This document shows, piece by piece, positions 30,916-38,174 of a stretch of 51,103 nucleotides of DNA. The DNA comes from DATEEG01 sp035525055 (GTDB taxonomy: Bacteria; Actinomycetota; Acidimicrobiia; Spongiisociales; ZC4RG35): contig DATLEZ010000128.1 in NCBI GenBank assembly GCA_035525055.1, forward strand, positions 1 to 51,103, written 5' to 3'. The translations under genes were made by a program, and so were the position numbers. Each line of letters opens with the position of its first letter. Positions within the stretch are counted from its first letter, which is position 1. Below the pieces are notes generated by a model, which saw only the letters and a program-made list of their open reading frames with translations, made no database searches and was not told the origin of the DNA.

Positions 30916-33900
30916 ATGGCTCCCGTCCAAGACAATCCGTTTCAGGGCTTTTCGGACCCGGGTGCTCCCGAATTGGAACTGCCCGGTCAGGATCAAAATG
31001 GGGCCTGCGCTCGAATCTCGACGTCGGATCGACGCCTTCGTGTGTTCATCAGCTCCACGATCGGGGAACTTGCCTCGGAGCGGGAGGCCGCCAAGACGGC
31101 TGTCCGCACATTGCGCCTAGCTCCGGTGATGTTCGAACTCGGGGCCCGCCCCCATCCGCCCCGCGACCTCTACCGGTCGTATCTCGCCCAGAGCGACATC
31201 TTTGTCGGCATCTACTGGCAGAGCTACGGGTGGGTTGCACCTGACATGGAGATCTCAGGAATCGAGGACGAGTTCAAGCTGGCTGGAGATCGTCCTCGCT
31301 TGATTTACGTCAAAGAACCAGCCGGACAACGCGAGCCCGGGCTCGTAAGTCTGCTCGATCTGATTCGGAAAGGCGGGCGGGTCGCCTACAAGCAGTTCGA
31401 ATCGGCTGGAGAGTTGGCTGAGCTGCTTCTCGACGATCTGGCCCTCCTGATGACCGAGCGCTTCGATGCGTCGCAACGCAAAGTCGGGCTGCCGGGCGGG
31501 ACTTTGACCTTCCTGTTCTCCGACATCGAAAACTCGACCCGCTTGGTGCAAGAACTGGGACAGGACTATCCCGTTGTGTTGGGTGCCTACCGGTCGATGG
31601 TCCGCTCGACGGTGAACGCGCACAACGGCCAGGTCGTCGACACCGAAGGCGATGGGACCTTCTCGGTCTTCACTGAGCCGGCCGACGCTGCCCGGGCGGC
31701 AGTGGAGATCCAACGAACGATCGGACTCGAACCGCTCTGGGGAGAGGGCAAGGGTGACCTCAGCCCAGAGATCAGCCCAGAGATCAGAGCCCGCGTCGGC
31801 CTCCATACCGGTCGCGCCACCGTGACCCCCGAAGGGTACGTGGGTCTTGATGTCCATCGGGCTGCCCGTATCGGAGCCTCTGGCCATGGCGGTCAGATCG
31901 TCGTGTCGTCGACAGCCTCCAGCCTTCTTGCCGACGTCATCTCGGGCCAGGAGTGGCACCTGCGCGACCTGGGGGCATTCGCCCTCAAGGGACTCTCGCG
32001 ATCCGAGCACCTCTACCAACTTCAGGCTCCTGGCTTGGCCGAGGAGTTTCCGCCCCCGCGAGCCCGCCAGGCTTCCCAGGTCCACCTCCCGGCCCAGCTC
32101 ACCTCTCTGGTTGGCCGTGGCCCCGAGATTGCCCAGGTCGGGTCGCTGCTCTCCCGGCCTGAGGTCCGCCTTGTCACGCTGAGCGGATCCGGCGGAATCG
32201 GCAAGACCCGTCTGGCGGTGGCTGTCGCCGCCCAGGTCGCGGCCGACTATCCCGAGGGGGTTCTTTTTGTCAGCCTCGCCGGTGTTCGCGACCCCGACCA
32301 GGTGATGACCGCGATCGCCGAGGCCGTCGGCACCACGATCAACCGGTCGTCCTTCGAAGCCGTCGCCGATCACTTCGCTGCCAAGCGAGCACTGCTGATC
32401 CTCGACAACTTCGAACAAGTAGTAGCCGGGGCGCCGGATCTGACGAGGCTGCTCACGCGGTGCCCCGGGATCAACATGCTCGTGACCAGCCGGGTGGCAT
32501 TACGGGTGATCGGTGAGCACGAGTACCTCGTGCCGCCGCTTCCAGTGCCGTCCGTGGATGCGTCCGGTCTCGACGTCGTCCAGAGCTCCCCAGCCGTCAA
32601 GTTGTTCGTCGAGCGAGCCCGGTCGGTTCGTCCTGACTTCACCGTCAATGCCTCTAATGCGATCAACGTCGCCAGCATTGCGCGCCGACTTGACGGTCTG
32701 CCGCTCGCCATCGAACTGGCGGCAGCTCGCCTCAGGATGTTGACTCCGGCGGCGCTGTTGACCCAGCTTGACAAATCGATCGACGCTCTCGGACATGGCC
32801 CTCAGGACCTCCCAGCCCGCCAGCGGACCTTGCGAGCGACCATCGACTGGAGTCACGAACTCTTGACAGCGGACGAAAGGCAGATCTTCCGCCGCTTCTC
32901 GGTGCTGGCTCAGGACTGGAGCTTGGAGGCCGCGGTGGACCTGGCGCAGCTCGACTTGGGCGCAACGATGTCGCTTCTCGAGTCACTTGTGGAGAAGAGC
33001 CTCCTTCGGATCGAGTCCGATTCGGAAGGGGAGCCTCGCTTTCGGATGCTGGCGACGGTGCGTGAGTACGGACAGGAAAAGCTGAGCGAGGCAGGGGAGT
33101 CCGAAGAGCTCCAGGATCGCCATGCCCATCACTATCGGGATCTGGCCGAAGAGCTCGCTCCCGGCTTGAAAGGAGCCGGGCACGGAGCCTCCATGAGGCG
33201 TCTCGATGTCGAGTGGGAAAACATGCGCCTGGCGGTCCTTCACTTTGCCGAAACCGGTCAGATCGTCGACATGGTGAGGCTCACACATGACTTGTGGATC
33301 TACGTGTGGGTGCGAGGCCATGTCGCCGAAGTCGGGGAGTGGATGGAGAAAGCTGGCCCACCCGGTCCCGCTCTGCCGGCGGTGTCCATGGGTCGTCTGA
33401 TCTGGCTGACCGGGGGCGTCTTCTTTGAGCGGGGCGACCATGCCGAGGCGCTCGCCGCGTTCGAGCGTTCGATAGAAATCCTTTCGGCCACGGACGACCA
33501 GGAAGGCCTGGCCTGGGCCCTCTATCTCAGGGCCGCGACTCTTCCGGCCTTCGACGCATCGGCCGCCGATCTGAGGGAGATGTACGTCGACTCGCTGAAT
33601 CGGTTCCGGGCCATTGGCACCGAATGGGGTGAGACCTGGGCGCACACCAGTCTCGGTCTGTTGGCGGCCTCTTCTGGAAATGTCGAGGAGGCTGCGAGCC
33701 ACTATCGAAATTGCCTGGAGATTGCCGAACGCCTCGAGAATCGCTCGATGCTGGCGATGGCTCACACTCAGCTCGGGTTCACTCACCTGGCCGCCGGTGC
33801 CATCGACCAAGCGAGGGAATCCCTGGCCCTGGCGGTCGAAATCCACCGAACGATCTCGTACCGCGAGGGACTGGTCTACGCGCTCGAAGCGCTGGCCGGC

Positions 33901-34131
33901 CTCTCGATGCAAGAGGCCGACGCTTCCCGCGCTATGATTGCCCTCGGGGCCGCCGAAGCGACCCGTGACCGGCTGAGCCTCAGGCCTTGGCCGGCAGCGA
34001 GGTGGTACTTCGACTTCCTGGTGATGACCGCCGACGCGGTCGTCGATCCCGAACTTGTGGCTGTACGGGTGACAGGCCGTCAGATGGACCCCCTGACGGC
34101 CGCGACCATTGTCCTTGGCCAACGCCTCTGA
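30916..34131 (+). CDS. DUF4062 - adenylate-cyclase-like - STAND ATPase - TPR multidomain protein
   Basis: 1071 residues. Domains in order: DUF4062 at 41-185 ('LRVFISSTIGELASERE', 'DIFVGIYWQSYGWV'); a class III cyclase-like domain at about 195-370 ('LTFLFSDIENSTRL', 'EGDGTFSVF', 'YVGLDVHRAARIG'); a STAND/NB-ARC ATPase from about 395 (Walker A 'SGSGGIGKTRLA' at 423-434, Walker B 'LLILDNFEQ'); a winged helix ('LLTADERQIFRRFSVLA'); and TPR repeats to the end. The cyclase keeps both metal Asp residues (203, 246) but has His314 where active enzymes have Asn. It looks like a signal-gated regulator or a sensor. It shares its C-terminal module with the gene at 2-1216. Confidence 0.9.
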   Translation: MAPVQDNPFQGFSDPGAPELELPGQDQNGACARISTSDRRLRVFISSTIGELASEREAAKTAVRTLRLAPVMFELGARPHPPRDLYRSYLAQSDIFVGIYWQSYGWVAPDMEISGIEDEFKLAGDRPRLIYVKEPAGQREPGLVSLLDLIRKGGRVAYKQFESAGELAELLLDDLALLMTERFDASQRKVGLPGGTLTFLFSDIENSTRLVQELGQDYPVVLGAYRSMVRSTVNAHNGQVVDTEGDGTFSVFTEPADAARAAVEIQRTIGLEPLWGEGKGDLSPEISPEIRARVGLHTGRATVTPEGYVGLDVHRAARIGASGHGGQIVVSSTASSLLADVISGQEWHLRDLGAFALKGLSRSEHLYQLQAPGLAEEFPPPRARQASQVHLPAQLTSLVGRGPEIAQVGSLLSRPEVRLVTLSGSGGIGKTRLAVAVAAQVAADYPEGVLFVSLAGVRDPDQVMTAIAEAVGTTINRSSFEAVADHFAAKRALLILDNFEQVVAGAPDLTRLLTRCPGINMLVTSRVALRVIGEHEYLVPPLPVPSVDASGLDVVQSSPAVKLFVERARSVRPDFTVNASNAINVASIARRLDGLPLAIELAAARLRMLTPAALLTQLDKSIDALGHGPQDLPARQRTLRATIDWSHELLTADERQIFRRFSVLAQDWSLEAAVDLAQLDLGATMSLLESLVEKSLLRIESDSEGEPRFRMLATVREYGQEKLSEAGESEELQDRHAHHYRDLAEELAPGLKGAGHGASMRRLDVEWENMRLAVLHFAETGQIVDMVRLTHDLWIYVWVRGHVAEVGEWMEKAGPPGPALPAVSMGRLIWLTGGVFFERGDHAEALAAFERSIEILSATDDQEGLAWALYLRAATLPAFDASAADLREMYVDSLNRFRAIGTEWGETWAHTSLGLLAASSGNVEEAASHYRNCLEIAERLENRSMLAMAHTQLGFTHLAAGAIDQARESLALAVEIHRTISYREGLVYALEALAGLSMQEADASRAMIALGAAEATRDRLSLRPWPAARWYFDFLVMTADAVVDPELVAVRVTGRQMDPLTAATIVLGQRL

Positions 34132-34159
34132 ACTCAGTCCGCCCGCCGATAGGGCTGGC

Positions 34160-34639
34160 TCAGCCCGCCTGAGACTCAGGCTCCTCGTCAGCGGGGCCGA
34201 ATGCGGCCGCATCCGCCACCCGGTTCATCGCCCTGGTGATGACTATCAGTTCCTGGGCGGTGAGCAACGAAGTGAAATGGTTGGCCACACCGCGGAGGTG
34301 GCCGGGACTGGCACGGCGTAACGCACTTCGCCCAAGGTTGGTTGCGACCACGTAGTAGCCGCGCCCGTCCTCGGGCGACGGCCGCCGTCGAACGAGGCCC
34401 TGTCCTGCCATCCGATCGACCAGGCGGGTGAGGCCACTCTTGGACAGCAAGACCCGGCGCGCTAGCTCCGCCATCCGCAGGCCCCGTTCGGCCTCGGTCA
34501 GCTGGACCAGGACGTCATAGAACCCGATCGGGAGGCCGATTTCCTCCAGTTCCTCTCCCAGAACCGCCATCACGGCGTGGTGTGCCTCGAGAAAAGCCCG
34601 CCAGGCCGCCAATTCCTCGCGGGTAGGGCGGTTCTTCAT
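34160..34639 (-). CDS. MarR-family transcriptional regulator
   Basis: 159 residues. The winged helix is 'GLRMAELARRVLLSKSGLTRLVDRMAGQGLVRRRPSPEDGRGYYV', with the typical beta-wing DxR (SPEDGRG). N- and C-terminal helices form the dimer interface. It is divergent from the pirin gene with 69 bp between starts, so it probably controls itself and pirin. The ligand is unknown. A GTTG-N6-CAAC dyad lies in the shared region. Confidence 0.93.
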   Translation of the reverse strand: MKNRPTREELAAWRAFLEAHHAVMAVLGEELEEIGLPIGFYDVLVQLTEAERGLRMAELARRVLLSKSGLTRLVDRMAGQGLVRRRPSPEDGRGYYVVATNLGRSALRRASPGHLRGVANHFTSLLTAQELIVITRAMNRVADAAAFGPADEEPESQAG

Positions 34640-34660
34640 ACCGGCATTTTAAGAAGGAAT

Positions 34661-34674
34661 GTTGCACATACAAC
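34661..34674. promoter_or_regulatory. Candidate MarR operator in the marR/pirin divergent region
   Basis: GTTG-CACATA-CAAC is a short inverted repeat located 22 bp upstream of the marR start and 35 bp before pirin. It is flanked by an imperfect AGAAGGAA / TTTCTTCT pair. Assignment to the MarR protein rests on position only. Confidence 0.4.
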
Positions 34675-34708
34675 TATTGTTTCTTCTGAACGACGACGAA
34701 AGAGACCT

Positions 34709-35659
34709 ATGCCAGCCGTAACCGTTACCGATGTGCTGTCCTTGCCGGCGGTTGTCCCCAATACGGGTCAGAATGAGCGTCCGGTCAAGTCGGTCACGAC
34801 CGCCCAGAGCGGCTTTGAAGGTGAGGGCTTTCCCGTTCGACGGGCGTTCACCGACGTTCCCCTCGAGCAACTCGATCCCTTCATCCATCTCGACCAGATG
34901 GGGGAGGTGGAGTATGCGCCGGGCGAGCCCAAGGGGACTCCCTGGCACCCCCACCGTGGATTCGAGACGGTGACCTACATGATCGACGGAACCTTCGAGC
35001 ATCAAGACTCGCAAGGTGGCGGCGGACTGATCACCAACGGTGACACGCAGTGGATGACCGCCGGGTCGGGTCTCCTGCACATCGAGAAGCCACCGGAATC
35101 GCTGGTCATGTCGGGCGGGCTCTTTCACGGCTTCCAACTTTGGGTCAACCTTCCCGCCAAGGACAAGTTCCTCGCACCCCGCTATCAGGACCTGCGGGCA
35201 GGCGAGGTGGTACTGCTCCGTTCCCCCGACGGTGGAGCCCTCCTCCGAGTCATCGCCGGTGAGGTCGGGGGTCATCAAGGCCCCGGGTCCACCCATACCC
35301 CGATCGCGATGGTTCACGCCACGCTGAGTCCCGGGGCGCAGCTCCGTTTGCCGTGGAGGGCCGACTTCAACTCGCTTGTATATGTGTTGAGCGGAAATGG
35401 AGCCTTCGGAGTCCAGCGGCGACCTGCCGGAAGTGGGCAACTGGTAGTTTTCGGAGCCGGCGACCAGATGACCATCGCCGCCGACCCAATCCAGGAGAGC
35501 CGGAGCCCGGGTCTCGACGTGCTGATACTCGGTGGCAAGCCGATAGGGGAGCCGGTCGCCTGGTACGGACCTTTCGTAATGAACACTCGCAACGAACTGA
35601 TTCAGGCCTACGAAGACTTTCAGGCGGGCCGCCTGGGCGTGATCCCCGCCACTACCTGA
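34709..35659 (+). CDS. Pirin family protein
   Basis: 316 residues from the ATG at 34709, where the family alignment starts; a longer upstream frame runs through marR. The N-terminal cupin has 'HLDQMGEVEYAPGE', the metal-binding 'GTPWHPHRGFETVTYMIDG' (two His) and 'LLHIEKPPE' (His and Glu). A second cupin follows ('RLPWRADFNSLVYVLSGNGAFG'). Pirins bind iron; bacterial ones act as quercetinases or redox-linked regulators, and the role here is unknown. Expression is presumably controlled by the divergent MarR gene. Confidence 0.93.
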   Translation: MPAVTVTDVLSLPAVVPNTGQNERPVKSVTTAQSGFEGEGFPVRRAFTDVPLEQLDPFIHLDQMGEVEYAPGEPKGTPWHPHRGFETVTYMIDGTFEHQDSQGGGGLITNGDTQWMTAGSGLLHIEKPPESLVMSGGLFHGFQLWVNLPAKDKFLAPRYQDLRAGEVVLLRSPDGGALLRVIAGEVGGHQGPGSTHTPIAMVHATLSPGAQLRLPWRADFNSLVYVLSGNGAFGVQRRPAGSGQLVVFGAGDQMTIAADPIQESRSPGLDVLILGGKPIGEPVAWYGPFVMNTRNELIQAYEDFQAGRLGVIPATT

Positions 35660-35720
35660 GGGACTGGGTTCCTGACAGTCGGGCTTCGTGAACCACCTGG
35701 GGCGAGCAAGCCCGACGGAA

Positions 35721-35735
35721 TTAGCGATTCGCTAA
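35721..35735. repeat. Perfect 15-bp palindrome at the Clp_N stop codon
   Basis: TTAGCGA-T-TCGCTAA; the Clp_N TAA stop is its first half. It may be a small terminator or an operator. Confidence 0.5.
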
Positions 35736-36004
35736 CGCTTCCCGGCGTAACAAGGCGACGTCGATCCCAAGCCCGACCAGGATCCGGCGGGCGGGGTCCT
35801 CGGAGCCGGTCGCGGTCAAGGCAGCCAGGATGTGCTCGGACCCGATGGAACGATGCTTCATCGTCACAGCCTGGTGAAGCGCGCCTTCGAGCGCGGCCTT
35901 GGCGGCCCGGCGAGTAGGTGCTCGGTGCCGATGCGAGGGTCGCCCGCGAATTCGACGGCGTTGGTGACGACCTCCCGGGCAGCCCTGGTGAATCTCTTGA
36001 ACAT
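35721..36004 (-). pseudogene. Clp N-terminal (Clp_N) domain protein with an internal deletion and frameshift
   Basis: From the ATG at 36004 (GGGAGG 6 nt upstream) the frame encodes the first Clp_N repeat, 'MFKRFTRAAREVVTNAVEFAG' to 'RIGTEHLLA'. It then shifts frame at about 35910. In the other frame a second repeat follows ('AAKAALEGALHQAVTMKHRS', 'GSEHILAALTATGSEDPARR', 'ILVGLGIDVALLRR') to TAA at 35721. About 30 expected residues between repeats are missing. Upstream of the ATG, the same frame encodes an HTH-like segment, 'TWQQIGDALGITRQ', back to 36103. There is no AAA ATPase, so it was a ClpS/adaptor-like or regulatory protein, not a chaperone. Confidence 0.75.
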
Positions 36005-36074
36005 CTCTACCTCCCGTATTTCTTGTGGGCCGCCCTGGCGGGTGATGCCGAGGGCGTCGCCGATCTGCTGCCAG

Positions 36075-36104
36075 GTCCTAAGTTGACAGAAACACCTTGT
36101 CAAC
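36075..36104 (-). promoter_or_regulatory. Palindrome overlapping a candidate promoter upstream of the Clp_N gene
   Basis: GTTGACA-N9-TGTCAAC (36082-36104) is a perfect 7-bp inverted repeat. On the minus strand it contains a consensus -35 (TTGACA, 36103-36098), with a weak -10 (TAGGAC) 17 bp downstream. The layout suggests repressor control, but it matches neither HspR (HAIR) nor ClgR sites as I know them. It could also serve as a weak hairpin after the lipid kinase gene, except that it lies downstream of the stop by only 16 bp. Confidence 0.5.
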
Positions 36105-36119
36105 GGACGTTGACGAGTC

Positions 36120-37052
36120 TCAATGAGGAGGAGACGCCGGCACGAGAACGTGAAGCGCTTCCCGTCGTAGCGAGGTCGAGGCTGCTTTCCACGCTCCGGT
36201 CATCTCACCGTCGGCCTGGCCCCACACCGGGGGATCTGCCTCGAACGCGACCGACTCCAATCCAGTCCAGACATGCATTCCCGGCAAACGATCGAGATCG
36301 GCTCCACCGATCAAACCCGAGGCGATCCTCGGGAGCCGCCGAGCCGGCAGCGCTTCCACGACGAGAGCCGACATCGGGTCGGGTGGCTCTGGGCTCAATC
36401 GCAGGCCTTTGCGCCCGAAATAGGTATAGACGGACTGGAATTGAATCAGCACCGCCACTGCGTCAGTGGAGCGGGCACCGGCGGTAACCCGAATGTGGGG
36501 ACGTCGTTTCCGATAGTCGCTGAGCAACGTGCCGATCGCGGTCCGGGCGTAGTGAAGCGCCCCGAAGTGGTACTTCCGATAAGGCTCCAGCTCGGCTGCC
36601 CTCACGACGGCGGCGTCGAACCCGAAGCCTGCCGCGAACAGGGCATGGCGACGGACCTCACCCTGCTCCTGATGGCCGGACATCGCCAGAACATTCGTGG
36701 GCTGGCGAAGGTGGGCGCCGATGAGGAGGCGCGCCGCTGCGGTGGGTTTGTGTGGGATGTCGAACAGTCGCGCGTAAACGTTGGTGGTACCGGTGGGGAT
36801 CACTCCCAGTGCTGTTTCGGTCCCAACCAGGACGTGACCGACATGGTGGACCACTCCGTCGCCCCCCATAGCGGCCACGACCTCAAACCCGTCGGCCACT
36901 GCCTCGGCGGTAAGAGCCCTGGCATGTTCGGTCGACTGCGGCCAGACGGTTTCCACCTCGAATCGGCGACGCAGGATCCGGACTACAGAACGATGACCTC
37001 CACCCGTGAATTGAGACGAGGAGGGGTTGGCGACCAGGAGCAATCTTTGCAC
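36120..37052 (-). CDS. Diacylglycerol kinase family lipid kinase
   Basis: 310 residues from a GTG at 37052. The catalytic domain is at the N-terminus: 'LLLVANPSSSQ', the nucleotide loop 'VVAAMGGDGVVHHVGHVL' (GGDGT-type with Val for Thr), and 'LGVIPTGTTNVYARLFDIP' (GTxNxxAR). The C-terminal beta-rich domain includes 'FAAGFGFDAAVVRAAE'. Such enzymes phosphorylate diacylglycerol or sphingoid lipids and can participate in phosphatidic acid or glycolipid recycling; the exact substrate is unknown. It is divergent from the ADP-ribosylglycohydrolase-like gene with 38 bp between. Confidence 0.9.
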   Translation of the reverse strand: MQRLLLVANPSSSQFTGGGHRSVVRILRRRFEVETVWPQSTEHARALTAEAVADGFEVVAAMGGDGVVHHVGHVLVGTETALGVIPTGTTNVYARLFDIPHKPTAAARLLIGAHLRQPTNVLAMSGHQEQGEVRRHALFAAGFGFDAAVVRAAELEPYRKYHFGALHYARTAIGTLLSDYRKRRPHIRVTAGARSTDAVAVLIQFQSVYTYFGRKGLRLSPEPPDPMSALVVEALPARRLPRIASGLIGGADLDRLPGMHVWTGLESVAFEADPPVWGQADGEMTGAWKAASTSLRREALHVLVPASPPH

Positions 37053-37090
37053 TTCTTGTGCAAGGGTACTGAGCTAGCCTCGGGCCGCCT

Positions 37091-38062
37091 GTGACGGACT
37101 CTAGCACCCCCCTCTTTTCGCTTCTGAACGGAGAAGGAGCCGGCGTGATGTTGGCCGCCGCGGCTGGCGATGTCGCCGGAGGCAACAGCGCCGTCGGTTA
37201 CTCGGCCATCACTCAGCAGGCCACCGTTGTTGCCTATCACGTCCTCCGGAACGATGGGGTTGACCGCGTCCTGCTGGGGGAGGAGTGGAAGGAATTGGGG
37301 GCCGATGCCGAGAATCCTTCCGTCTACCGATCACCGTCTGACAGCTTCCTGGCCTGGCTCGACGCCATCTCTCGCGGTGAGGGTGCCGCCACCGTGGAAC
37401 CCTCGGCGGAACCTGCTTCGCGGGTCTACCCGGTCGGCGTCTGGTTTCGGCGCGACCCGGGGCGCCTCGTCACCGCTGCGATCTCCGTTGCCAGAGTCAC
37501 TCACATTGATGCCTCGACCGTCGTTGGTGCCGCTGCCGTGGCGGGAGCAGTGGCTGCTTCCTCGTTCGCCCAGGTCGGTCGTGACCTGCTTCAGGGTTCG
37601 GCCGAGCTGATCGAGCGGGCCCTGGGGGAAATTGGCAAAGAGGACTATCTGTTCAGCCGGATTGATGACGCCCGCGGCCTACCGTTTCGGCTGCGGGAGG
37701 CGGCCGGTTGGGCGACGAATCCCGCCAACGACCTCCTCAAGAAGGTGGTCGAAGAAGGACCCCCCTCTGCTTCGGAGAAGCCCTTGGTTGCCATTGTCCT
37801 TGCCTCATCTCCTTCGATCGAGCCTTATCGCCTCATCGAGGTGGCTGCGTCGATCGGAGGCAGTGAGATGGCCTCGATGGTTGGAGCCATGGTTGGAGCC
37901 CGGGTCGGACTGCGGCTCTGGCCGTGGGTGGTTCCCAACAACACCTGGTTCGCCGAGATAGGGCGGCGGCTGGTCAGTGGGAATCGGGAGACCAGGGACA
38001 TCCCGGTGCCATACCAGGTGGAGGAGCGGCTCACTTTTGGTTACGACTCACGTCTTGAATGA
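37091..38062 (+). CDS. ADP-ribosylglycohydrolase-like protein lacking the metal ligands
   Basis: 323 residues from a GTG. The overall helical layout follows the ADP-ribosyl-(dinitrogen reductase) hydrolase family: 'LAAAAGDVAGGNSAVGYSAITQQ' (GDxxG start), and 'AASIGGSEMASMVGAMVGARVG' at the C-terminus, where active enzymes have GGDTDTxAAIxGAxxGA. Here the Asp and Thr ligands of both motifs (TDDT and DxDT) are replaced, so binuclear magnesium binding, and hence hydrolysis, is doubtful. It may bind ADP-ribose or be a pseudoenzyme. Confidence 0.65.
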   Translation: MTDSSTPLFSLLNGEGAGVMLAAAAGDVAGGNSAVGYSAITQQATVVAYHVLRNDGVDRVLLGEEWKELGADAENPSVYRSPSDSFLAWLDAISRGEGAATVEPSAEPASRVYPVGVWFRRDPGRLVTAAISVARVTHIDASTVVGAAAVAGAVAASSFAQVGRDLLQGSAELIERALGEIGKEDYLFSRIDDARGLPFRLREAAGWATNPANDLLKKVVEEGPPSASEKPLVAIVLASSPSIEPYRLIEVAASIGGSEMASMVGAMVGARVGLRLWPWVVPNNTWFAEIGRRLVSGNRETRDIPVPYQVEERLTFGYDSRLE

Positions 38063-38091
38063 GGTTGCCGGGAGCCGCGGTAGCAACCCTC
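38061..38091 (+). terminator. Hairpin after the ADP-ribosylglycohydrolase-like gene
   Basis: gaggttgc (38061-38068) pairs with gcaaccctc (38083-38091) with one bulged base, across a GC-rich 14-nt loop. It begins at the stop codon of the gene. Confidence 0.5.
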
Positions 38092-38110
38092 ATTGGCTAG
38101 CGGGCGAACC

Positions 38111-38173
38111 TTCTAAAGGGTTGGCCTTTTATAGGGTTGGCCTTTTATAGGGTTGGCCTATATAGGGTTGGCT
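38111..38173 (+). repeat. Four 16-bp tandem repeats at the 5' end of the kinase gene
   Basis: Units: ttctaaagggttggcc, ttttatagggttggcc (twice, identical) and tatatagggttggct (15 nt). The last unit is separated by one base from the GTG of the kinase gene, so its gggttgg provides the only Shine-Dalgarno-like sequence and each unit offers a TATAG -10-like motif. The array resembles the one at 6564-6643 (shared GGTxGGCCTTxxxTAG), in the same orientation relative to the downstream gene. Confidence 0.9.
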
Positions 38174-38174
38174 G

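Noticed and set aside
30514..30996. 160-codon minus-strand open frame with repeated PPRSPKAAI / PPASGG peptides
   Set aside because: It is a translation of the 132-bp hairpin repeats and overlaps the start of the STAND gene; no start signal or family supports it.
36075..36104. HspR (HAIR) or ClgR site at the Clp_N promoter
   Set aside because: The palindrome GTTGACA-N9-TGTCAAC differs from both known consensus sequences, so no named regulator is assigned.
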